Below are positions 16,408 through 22,851 of a stretch of 41,152 nucleotides of DNA, piece by piece. Both the position numbers and the translations under genes were made by a program. This DNA is from JANPCX01 sp046049865 (GTDB lineage Bacteria; Pseudomonadota; Gammaproteobacteria; Burkholderiales; Burkholderiaceae_C): assembly GCA_046049865.1 (NCBI GenBank), contig JBJOQO010000021.1:1-41152 (forward strand), in the 5' to 3' direction. Below the pieces are notes generated by a model. It was given only the letters and a program-made list of their open reading frames with translations, ran no database searches and was not told the origin of the DNA. Position 1 is the stretch's first letter; every line of letters starts with the position of its first letter.

Positions 16408-17081
16408 AGCGGTGACAGCGCACCTTGCGCGTTGGACATCATGACGCGATACATCGCCTCGGTGCGGTTGCGCACGCCTAACGCTCGGTACACCATCGCC
16501 AGGTGCACCTTGACTGTGCCCTCTGCAATTCCCAACTCGCGGGCGATGATCTTGTTGGGCTTGCCCCGCAACGCCCTCGAGAAAACCTCACGCTGGCGCG
16601 GGGAGAGCTCGGCACGCATGAATCCCTCGATTGCGTCGTGCGGCAAGCTGGCTTCTGCGGAAATGTCTGGAATGACTTCAAACTCCAGCAGCGGCGGCAA
16701 AAAGACGCCCGTCCTAAGAACCTGTACCAATGCCTCGCTTGTCTCCCGCTCGGTTGTGCTCTTGGGGATGTATCCAGCCGCTCCATGGCTAATCGCCTCG
16801 CGTACGCGGCGGGCATCCGTGTCGCCAGAAAAAAAGACGATGGGCGAGCTCTCGAACGATTCGCGCATCCGTGCCAATGCGGCAAGACCCGACAGCCCGG
16901 GCAGGTGATAGTCCAGCAGGATCACGTCGAAGTCACGATCCGAGATCGCGACTGCGGTCTCAACCGAACGGCGGCACTCTATAAGCGGCCGTTCGTAATT
17001 TGCCTGGGCAGCGGCGTACTCTAGTGGCGCGCGAATGCCGCTCCAGACGACTTCATGATCATCGACGACCAAGACTCTCAT
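16404..17081 (-). CDS. LuxR-family (NarL-type) response regulator
   Basis: A 225-residue two-domain regulator. The receiver (about 1-130) has the acidic pair Asp7-Asp8, phosphoacceptor Asp57 (VILLDYHLPG) and Lys in YIPKST. The C-terminal GerE-type helix-turn-helix (about 158-215) reads LSPRQREVF, then GKPNKIIARELGIAEGTVKVHL. GGAG lies four bases before the ATG. It is the first gene of the accessory operon and overlaps the flavoprotein start as ATGA. The kinase two genes downstream is the obvious cognate partner. An inverted repeat in its own promoter suggests autoregulation, which is inference. Confidence 0.93.
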   Translation of the reverse strand: MRVLVVDDHEVVWSGIRAPLEYAAAQANYERPLIECRRSVETAVAISDRDFDVILLDYHLPGLSGLAALARMRESFESSPIVFFSGDTDARRVREAISHGAAGYIPKSTTERETSEALVQVLRTGVFLPPLLEFEVIPDISAEASLPHDAIEGFMRAELSPRQREVFSRALRGKPNKIIARELGIAEGTVKVHLAMVYRALGVRNRTEAMYRVMMSNAQGALSPL

Positions 17082-17101
17082 ACGACTCCAGTTTTCATCG
17101 A

Positions 17102-17151
17102 ATTACAGCACCAAGGTGCATGACTGCACACCTAAACCGCAGGCCTAGGCC
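17102..17151 (-). promoter_or_regulatory. Candidate promoter and operator of the accessory operon
   Basis: On the minus strand TGCTGTAAT (17110-17102) forms an extended -10 element about 20 bases before the regulator's ATG. No -35 match exists at the proper distance. Instead an inverted repeat, GTGCA-tgac-TGCAC (17116-17129), covers that position. A perfect 10-bp palindrome, GGCCTAGGCC, lies at 17142-17151. An activator-dependent promoter bound by the LuxR-type regulator would look like this, but short palindromes also arise by chance. Confidence 0.35.
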
Positions 17152-17347
17152 AATCGCGTCGGCCATCGGTGCAATTGCGCAACAGCACGGCCGCTTGCAG
17201 ACTTCTTCGGCGCTTTAACAGCAGCGAACCCGTTCGGTCAACAGCCGTGCAACGGAGACGCGGCATTGTGGAGCTCGCAGCAGACCAACCAGGGAGCAAG
17301 CGTGTTGTTTGTTTCCCTACGGATTCATTATTCTTGAGGAGATCACT

Positions 17348-19048
17348 TTGAAAACCAAAACTTTCGCACTCTCGTATACCCTGGCCGCCTTGACCATGAT
17401 GCTCACCGCTTGCGGTGGCTCTGACTCGGGCACCGACGTGGCGGCTGCACCCAGCCCTGCTGCACCGGCCCCAGCCCCAGCACCTGCTGCTAACCCAGTA
17501 GCCACCCTGACTGGCACGGTGATGGTGAACGAAGCCGTCCGCAATGCCGTCGTCTGCATGGACTTGAACGCCAACAACACCTGCGACACCGGCGAGCCCA
17601 CTGCTGCCAAGACAGGGGCCGATGGGGCTTACAGCCTGACCTACAACAACACGCAAATCACGGCGGCACAGGTGGCGGCAGCTTCGTTGATTGCACCCAT
17701 GGTGCCGGGGCCGGACAATGACCCCAACACAACGATTGATACCGCCGATGGTGGTGCCGTGACCGCCAAACCGTATGTGTTGAAACAGGTGCCGGGCAAA
17801 GCGGGGCAAATCAATCCGCTGACTTCCTTGGTGTCGGCAGGTATCGCCGCAGGCATGAGCGAAGCCACTGCCCGAAGCAATGTGGCAGTGCAGTTGGCAA
17901 TTGCCGCGTCCAAGGTTGACAACTACCAAGACGACCCAGTCGAAAGGCCTGGTGATGGTGTTGACGTGATGTTGGATACGGCCCGCACCGCCGCTCAAGT
18001 GACCAGCGACTTGATGGAGGGGGGCGGCACCTTGGTGGTGGGCGATCAAACTGCCGCCATCGCGGCTTCGTCGCCCGGCGCGCTGCGCTCCCTCAATTAC
18101 ACCGATGCAGGCAACTACCTCGTGCGCACCCGCCCCACGCTGGCCAAGGCGGCGGGCGTTGCAGGACAAACGACGGTTGACGTGCGTGCAGGGAAAACTG
18201 CGGGTGCCGACACACCAGCGAGCACCTTGTACAACTTTGCCAATCTGACGAGCACTGGTTGGGTACGCTGCGACGCCAGTACCGCGACTCCCGGTACGGT
18301 GGGCAACCCCAATCGGTCGTTCGATTGCAACGGCAGTGCGCTGTACTTAGGCCACAGCGTTTTTACGTCGGTCGCAGGTCGCAGCATGTCCACGGTCGTC
18401 ACAGAGCAGCGAGCCGATACTGCTACCAACGTCTTTAACAACGGCGTCGCCACCACCGGATTGCTCAGTGCCTTGGGCGGCGCGAGCTTCCCCGCCGATA
18501 GCAGCATCACCCGCCGCTTCAATCTGCAACTGACACGTCCCATTTTTATCAACAGCATCAACACCGACGGACGCCCTCAGTCTGAAGCCACCACGCTGGA
18601 GCAGCTGATTGCGGCCAAGCCAGCGTCGGCGGTGAATTTGTCCACGGGGGGGGGGACTTTGAGCTTGGGCATCAGCAGCAGCAACCTGCGCACGCAACGT
18701 GTGGCGTTCACGGGCACCACCAGTGCCACGGCAGGCACGGTGCAGTTTTACGACTGCGACTTGAATGCTGCACAAACGGTGGTGTCCAACTGCACCACCA
18801 CCACCACCGGCACCTATGCCATCAGCACCGTCAATGGCGTGCGCGTGATGCGGTTCACGGGCCACCCCGTCACCACCATGAACCATGTGCGTTTGTATGT
18901 GGAAGTGCAAAACGCCCCCACCGTGGTCAGTGGTAACTGGGTCTATCAAGCCCGGGAACTCAAGCCCGAGGTCGATTTCAACCTCTCAACCAACAACCGT
19001 TTGAACGAAACCGCCTGGGTGGCAATGAAGGCGCAGTTGGGGATTTGA
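17348..19048 (+). CDS. Putative outer-membrane lipoprotein, unknown function
   Basis: A 566-residue protein starting at TTG 17348, six bases after a clear GAGGAG. The N-terminus is a lipoprotein signal peptide (KTKTFALSYTLAALTMM) with lipobox LTAC. Cys22 would be lipidated, and Gly at +2 predicts the outer membrane. An Ala/Pro-rich linker (about 30-50) follows. Next comes a domain containing MDLNANNTCDTGEP and DGAYSLTY, which resembles calcium-binding or carboxypeptidase-regulatory-like beta domains of surface proteins. The rest is Thr/Ser/Asn-rich and unrecognised. A run of ten G (18646-18655) encodes Gly-Gly-Gly; slippage there would truncate the protein at about residue 433. It is divergent from the response regulator and ends in a shared bidirectional terminator. 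Confidence 0.85.
   Translation: MKTKTFALSYTLAALTMMLTACGGSDSGTDVAAAPSPAAPAPAPAPAANPVATLTGTVMVNEAVRNAVVCMDLNANNTCDTGEPTAAKTGADGAYSLTYNNTQITAAQVAAASLIAPMVPGPDNDPNTTIDTADGGAVTAKPYVLKQVPGKAGQINPLTSLVSAGIAAGMSEATARSNVAVQLAIAASKVDNYQDDPVERPGDGVDVMLDTARTAAQVTSDLMEGGGTLVVGDQTAAIAASSPGALRSLNYTDAGNYLVRTRPTLAKAAGVAGQTTVDVRAGKTAGADTPASTLYNFANLTSTGWVRCDASTATPGTVGNPNRSFDCNGSALYLGHSVFTSVAGRSMSTVVTEQRADTATNVFNNGVATTGLLSALGGASFPADSSITRRFNLQLTRPIFINSINTDGRPQSEATTLEQLIAAKPASAVNLSTGGGTLSLGISSSNLRTQRVAFTGTTSATAGTVQFYDCDLNAAQTVVSNCTTTTTGTYAISTVNGVRVMRFTGHPVTTMNHVRLYVEVQNAPTVVSGNWVYQARELKPEVDFNLSTNNRLNETAWVAMKAQLGI
18646..18655 (+). repeat. Ten-G homopolymer inside the lipoprotein gene
   Basis: Ten consecutive G residues follow CCAC and precede ACTTT in the lipoprotein coding region, read as Thr-Gly-Gly-Gly-Thr. 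The frame is open in the given sequence. Tracts of this length are prone to slipped-strand mispairing, so it is either a phase-variation switch or a place where sequencing length error is possible. Confidence 0.9.
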
Positions 19049-19064
19049 TTTTCAGTCCCTCGGT

Positions 19065-19100
19065 CAACAAAAAGCCCGCAAGTCGCGGGCTCTTCTGTTT
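19065..19100. terminator. Bidirectional intrinsic terminator
   Basis: The inverted repeat AGCCCGC (19073-19079) and GCGGGCT (19085-19091) has a 5-base loop. AACAAAA on the left gives a strong U-tract for minus-strand transcripts, and TCTTCTGTTT on the right gives a weaker one for plus-strand transcripts. It lies between the convergent lipoprotein gene and the 98-residue gene and serves both. Confidence 0.8.
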
Positions 19101-19118
19101 GTATTTGACGCTGCAATG

Positions 19119-19415
19119 TCAGCGGCGCTGCTCTGCCGTTGTTGGTGCCCGCCGAAACCAAGCTCCCATGCCGCGTAATGCGGCCCAGCGAGAGGTTTTG
19201 GATGCGCTGGCGTCGCGCGCCAGCAGCTTGCCCGAGGCTTCCAGGGTTTCCAAGAAATGTTTGACCTCTGGACGTTTGAGGCCGCTGGAATCAACCAGCT
19301 GGCCCAAGGAAACATAACGCTGAGACATTTCACTGAGCATGCGGCGGTACGCCGTGCGATGTTGGGCCGGTGATAACTCCGGCCAAGATGCCAGTCGATA
19401 CTCTTTGTTCATCAT
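19119..19415 (-). CDS. Small hypothetical protein with winged-helix-like segment
   Basis: A 98-residue soluble protein (MMNKEYRLASWPEL...). I do not recognise the family. The middle, VSLGQLVDSSGLKRPEVKHFLETLE and following residues (about 35-68), has the helix-turn-helix-strand rhythm of a winged helix. The rest is basic with an Arg-rich tail, so DNA or RNA binding is possible but unproven. The frame is flanked by a good terminator on its 3' side, which supports a real gene. A GAGGG-like ribosome site lies about ten bases before tandem ATGs. It is convergent with the lipoprotein gene and divergent from tsaD. The 217 bases between it and tsaD show nothing further that I can support. Confidence 0.7.
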   Translation of the reverse strand: MMNKEYRLASWPELSPAQHRTAYRRMLSEMSQRYVSLGQLVDSSGLKRPEVKHFLETLEASGKLLARDASASKTSRWAALRGMGAWFRRAPTTAEQRR

Positions 19416-19632
19416 GTCATTGAGCCCTCAGTCACTTCTGTTTTGCCTGCCCGTGATGGAATCGGGCTTCGGGAAGGGGAAGATAGTCGTCTTGTGTCGT
19501 TCAAGGAAGCGAACTCCGTCACGAACGCGGGTAATTACCAGTGCACTCAAGCCCATACGTAGCCATTACTCCACAGAGCGCAACAAGCTGTTACAGAGGG
19601 CCTTGGGGAAGGCGTCAACTTAAACTCCACCA

Positions 19633-20682
19633 ATGAACATTTTGGGTATCGAGTCTTCCTGTGATGAAACGGGTGTGGCGTTGGTGAGCTACCAAGACGT
19701 CCGACAAATCCCGACCCTGCTGTCTGAGGCACTCCACAGTCAAATCGACATGCACCAAGCCTACGGCGGTGTGGTGCCCGAATTGGCTTCTCGCGACCAC
19801 ATACGCCGGGTCGTGCCGCTGACGCGACAAGTCATGGACAAGGCCGGTCTGGGCCTGGGTGCGGTAGACGTCGTGGCCTACACGCAAGGCCCCGGTTTGG
19901 CGGGGGCTCTGTTGGTAGGGGCGGGCGTGGCTTGCGCGCTGGCGGCGGCGCTGCAAAAGCCCGTCATGGGTGTGCATCACCTGGAGGGGCACTTGTTGTC
20001 GCCATTTTTGTCCGCGCAGCCGCCTGAATTTCCGTTTGTGGCTTTGTTGGTTTCGGGAGGGCATACCCAGTTGATGCGGGTCGACGATGTGGGCCAATAC
20101 ACCTTGCTGGGTGAGTCGATTGACGATGCCGCCGGCGAGGCCTTTGACAAGTCCGCCAAGCTGATGGGCCTGGGTTACCCCGGCGGGCCTGCCTTGGCCC
20201 GACTTGCGCTCAGCGGCAATGCCCAGCGTTTTGAGCTGCCCAGACCCTTGCTGCACAGTGGCGATCTGAATTTTTCGTTCGCTGGTTTGAAGACAGCCGT
20301 TCGAACCCAAGTGCTCAAGCTGGGTGACTCGCCAAGCGAACAAGACTTCGCCGACTTGGCCGCTTGCACGCAAGAGGCCATTGCCGATGTGCTTGTTAAA
20401 AAGGCAATGCGTGCACTGAGCCAATCGGGATTAAAGCGCTTGGTTGTCGCTGGGGGTGTTGGTGCCAATGCGCGATTGCGAGAGCGTTTGAATGCTGCGT
20501 GCGGCCGAGTGGGCGTTCGTGTTCACTACCCCGAGCTGTCGCTGTGTACCGACAACGGCGCGATGATTGCCTTGGCTGCTGCCATGCGACTGCAGCGCGG
20601 GTTGGCACACATGCAGAGCGATCACGCCTTTCGTGTGTTGCCTCGCTGGCCCTTGGCCGAGGTGGTGAATGCAACTGCTTGA
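19633..20682 (+). CDS. tsaD: tRNA threonylcarbamoyladenosine synthase subunit TsaD
   Basis: A 349-residue Kae1/TsaD ATPase that, with TsaB and TsaE, transfers threonylcarbamoyl to A37 of tRNAs reading ANN codons. The start MNILGIESSCDETGVAL is diagnostic. Metal-binding His116 and His120 appear in HHLEGH. LVSGGHTQL and CTDNGAMIALA carry the remaining nucleotide and metal contacts. Full length compared with E. coli TsaD (337). It stands alone here, without tsaB or tsaE nearby. Identity is firm. Confidence 0.97.
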   Translation: MNILGIESSCDETGVALVSYQDVRQIPTLLSEALHSQIDMHQAYGGVVPELASRDHIRRVVPLTRQVMDKAGLGLGAVDVVAYTQGPGLAGALLVGAGVACALAAALQKPVMGVHHLEGHLLSPFLSAQPPEFPFVALLVSGGHTQLMRVDDVGQYTLLGESIDDAAGEAFDKSAKLMGLGYPGGPALARLALSGNAQRFELPRPLLHSGDLNFSFAGLKTAVRTQVLKLGDSPSEQDFADLAACTQEAIADVLVKKAMRALSQSGLKRLVVAGGVGANARLRERLNAACGRVGVRVHYPELSLCTDNGAMIALAAAMRLQRGLAHMQSDHAFRVLPRWPLAEVVNATA

Positions 20683-20835
20683 TGCAGGCGGGCTCTTGCT
20701 GACGCAAGGCGTGGCTTGGCTGAATCCTCAGCACAGGGCCTCCACCTAGAATTCCGCTTGGTTCTTCAGGCCGCTTGCAATTTGCGGCTATTCTTTTTCC
20801 TGATGCGCATGCATGCGCCATAGCCACTCGTCTGT

Positions 20836-22146
20836 ATGACTTCATTTCCGGTTCTTTTTCAGCGTGGCCTGCGTTTTTGTTTGATGTCTCTGGTCTTGAT
20901 CTGCGGACTGAGCGTCATGGCCAAGCCTGTCTCCAACCTAACACCGGCAGAACCGATTCGATTGGCCCTCATCGAAGGTTTGTCCGGTCCGTTTGGCAAC
21001 ACCGGAGAAGCAGTTTTTCGTAACTTGCAGTGGGCGGTGGAGCGTGTGAACCAGCGCGGGGGTGTCAAGCTGCCCGGCGGTGCGCGCCCCTTGGAGTTGA
21101 TGCGTTTTGACAGCAAAGGCTCAACCGAAGAAGCACTCGCCATGTTCCGCTCTGCGGTGGATGCCAATGCCCTTGTGGTGTTGCAAGGCAATAGTTCAGC
21201 GACCGCTGCGGCATTGATTGACGCAGTGAACAAACACAATCAACGCCAGCCGGACAAACGCGCCTTGTTCTTGAATTACTCCGCGGTTGAACCCAGTTTG
21301 ACCAACGAAAAATGCAGTTTTTGGCATTTCCGTTTTGACGCCCACGCCGACATGCGTTTGGCTGCGCTGACCGATGTGATCCAGGGCGATACCTCCGTCA
21401 AAAAGCTCTATCTGATCGGACAGGACTACAGCTTTGGGCAGCATGTGCTCAAAAAGGGACGCGAGATGTTGGCCGCCAAACGGCCCGACATTGAGGTGGT
21501 CGGAGAAGAGTTGCACCCGATCGGCAAGGTCAAAGACTTTTTGCCCTACGTGACCAAAATCAAGGCCAGCGGTGCGCAGGCCGTGCTCACGGGCAACTGG
21601 GGCAACGACTTGACCTTGCTCATCAAGGCTGCCCGTGACGTGGGGCTGGATGCGCGTTTCTATACCTTCTATGCCAACGGTCATGGCGCTCCTGCGGCCA
21701 TTGGCGAGGCCGGTGTCGGTCGCGTTCTGGCGGTGGCCGAATGGCATCCCAATGTTGGAACCCAGACCTCGGATCGGTTTTATCAGGCGTTCCGCACCCG
21801 TTTCCCCAAGCCTCAAGACGACTATGTGCATGCCCGCATGCATGCCATGGTGGAGATGCTGGTCGCCGCAATGGAGCGTTCCAAAAGCGTTGAGGCAGCC
21901 GCTGTTGCTAAAGCCATGGAGGGTGCCGCACTGGACGCACGCCACCTAGGGGGCTTTCATGAGGGAGTGATGCGCGCGGCCGACCACCAGTTCATTCAGC
22001 CCCTCTACGTCAGCAGCATGCAGCGTTTGGGTGCCCCGGGCGTGCGCTTTGACAACGAAGGGTCAGGGTTTGGCTTTCGCACCGTGCGATATCTGGCTCC
22101 GGCGCAAACCGAGCAGGCCCATGCCTGCACCATGGTGCGCCCCTGA
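20836..22146 (+). CDS. ABC transporter periplasmic binding protein, Leu/Ile/Val-binding type
   Basis: A 436-residue Peripla_BP_6-type binding protein. The N-terminus is a Sec signal peptide: basic residues near position 10-13, hydrophobic core CLMSLVLICGLSV, and likely cleavage after VMA. The mature protein starts the fold at IRLALIEGLSGPFGNTGEA, followed by YLIGQDYSFGQHVLKKG and AVLTGNWGNDLTLLIKAARD, typical of branched-chain amino acid or amide/urea binding proteins. No permease or ATPase gene is adjacent, so it must work with a transporter encoded elsewhere or act as a sensor. Its ligand cannot be read from the sequence. ATG 20836 is preferred because it includes the basic n-region, although no ribosome site is obvious. 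Confidence 0.9.
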   Translation: MTSFPVLFQRGLRFCLMSLVLICGLSVMAKPVSNLTPAEPIRLALIEGLSGPFGNTGEAVFRNLQWAVERVNQRGGVKLPGGARPLELMRFDSKGSTEEALAMFRSAVDANALVVLQGNSSATAAALIDAVNKHNQRQPDKRALFLNYSAVEPSLTNEKCSFWHFRFDAHADMRLAALTDVIQGDTSVKKLYLIGQDYSFGQHVLKKGREMLAAKRPDIEVVGEELHPIGKVKDFLPYVTKIKASGAQAVLTGNWGNDLTLLIKAARDVGLDARFYTFYANGHGAPAAIGEAGVGRVLAVAEWHPNVGTQTSDRFYQAFRTRFPKPQDDYVHARMHAMVEMLVAAMERSKSVEAAAVAKAMEGAALDARHLGGFHEGVMRAADHQFIQPLYVSSMQRLGAPGVRFDNEGSGFGFRTVRYLAPAQTEQAHACTMVRP

Positions 22147-22171
22147 GTGAAGTCCCGCAGCCTGCGAGATG

Positions 22172-22200
22172 AGGTGAGGCAGATCCTGATGGGTTACAAT
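22172..22200 (+). promoter_or_regulatory. Candidate rpsO promoter
   Basis: TACAAT at 22195-22200, preceded by GGGT, is a plausible -10 element in the gap before rpsO. The -35 region is poor. The resulting leader of about 150 bases contains a weak hairpin (GGTCAGT/ACTG..ACC near 22265-22287), where S15 autoregulation could act. Both assignments are tentative. Confidence 0.3.
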
Positions 22201-22356
22201 CGACGGGCTTTGCACATCGCATGCTGTTGAGGCAGTGTGGGCAGTAAAAAGTAGTCGCACGGCGCTGGTCAGTTTCACTGGCGACCGCAAGTTAAATCAA
22301 GGAGTTAGGCGTTATCGGGTAGAGGCCCAAGCGCTTGCTTCAACAAAGGAAACACC

Positions 22357-22626
22357 ATGACCCAGTCCGTCGCCCAAAAGGCAGAAATCGTTAAGGCCAA
22401 TGCGCGCAGCGCCAACGACACCGGTTCGCCGGAAGTCCAAGTTGCTTTGCTCACGGCCCGCATCAATGAGTTGACCCCGCACTTCAAAACCCATTTGAAG
22501 GACCACCACGGTCGCCGCGGTTTGCTCAAAATGGTCAACACCCGCAAGAGCTTGCTGGCCTATTTGAGAAAAGTAGATGGCGAGCGTTACACCGCCTTGA
22601 TCCAGAAATTGGGTCTGCGTAAGTAA
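22357..22626 (+). CDS. rpsO: Ribosomal protein S15
   Basis: An 89-residue S15, the standard length, which binds 16S rRNA early in assembly of the 30S platform. Conserved segments are NDTGSPEVQVALLTARI, LTPHFKTHLKDHHGRRGL and the C-terminal ALIQKLGLRK. AAAGGAAAC precedes the ATG. It lies just upstream of pnp, the usual bacterial arrangement, with a terminator in between. S15 commonly represses its own translation through its leader. Confidence 0.99.
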   Translation: MTQSVAQKAEIVKANARSANDTGSPEVQVALLTARINELTPHFKTHLKDHHGRRGLLKMVNTRKSLLAYLRKVDGERYTALIQKLGLRK

Positions 22627-22642
22627 GTTGCCAACCTAAGTG

Positions 22643-22684
22643 AAGAGCCTGTCTGGATTCCCCAGCACAGGCTCTTTGTTTTTC
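22643..22684 (+). terminator. rpsO intrinsic terminator
   Basis: AAGAGCCTGT (22643-22652) pairs fully with ACAGGCTCTT (22667-22676). An inner CTGG/CCAG extends the stem across one unpaired base. TTTGTTTTTC follows. A strong terminator 17 bases after the rpsO stop, so pnp is reached by partial read-through or by its own promoter. Confidence 0.85.
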
Positions 22685-22712
22685 GGAGTTGAAGCGGCCA
22701 ATGATGACGATG

Positions 22713-22768
22713 TGTCATTCCACTGAAGTTCCCGCCTTATCGTGCGTTTGAATTTCGCTGGAATGGCA
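22713..22768 (+). promoter_or_regulatory. Long hairpin in the pnp leader
   Basis: TGTCATTCCA (22713-22722) pairs with TGGAATGGCA (22759-22768), with one G-U pair, around a 36-base loop, 84 bases before pnp. In E. coli the pnp leader contains a stem cut by RNase III, after which PNPase represses its own mRNA. This hairpin is placed suitably for the same role. The assignment is by analogy. Confidence 0.45.
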
Positions 22769-22851
22769 TCGCGCCAGGTTGCTGCAACTCATGTCTGTGG
22801 GGGCGGCGCTCGACAGGGCGTTGCTCTCCACCAATTCATAAGGAAATCGAC

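Noticed and set aside
17132..18169. A 345-codon minus-strand frame opposite the lipoprotein gene
   Set aside because: The plus-strand frame has a clear ribosome site, signal peptide and lipobox. The minus-strand product is low-complexity Gly/His/Arg with no motif.
18787..18812. ACC triplet run in the lipoprotein gene as a microsatellite
   Set aside because: It is a short Thr-coding stretch with in-frame triplets; length change would not shift the frame, and it is ordinary in Thr-rich proteins.
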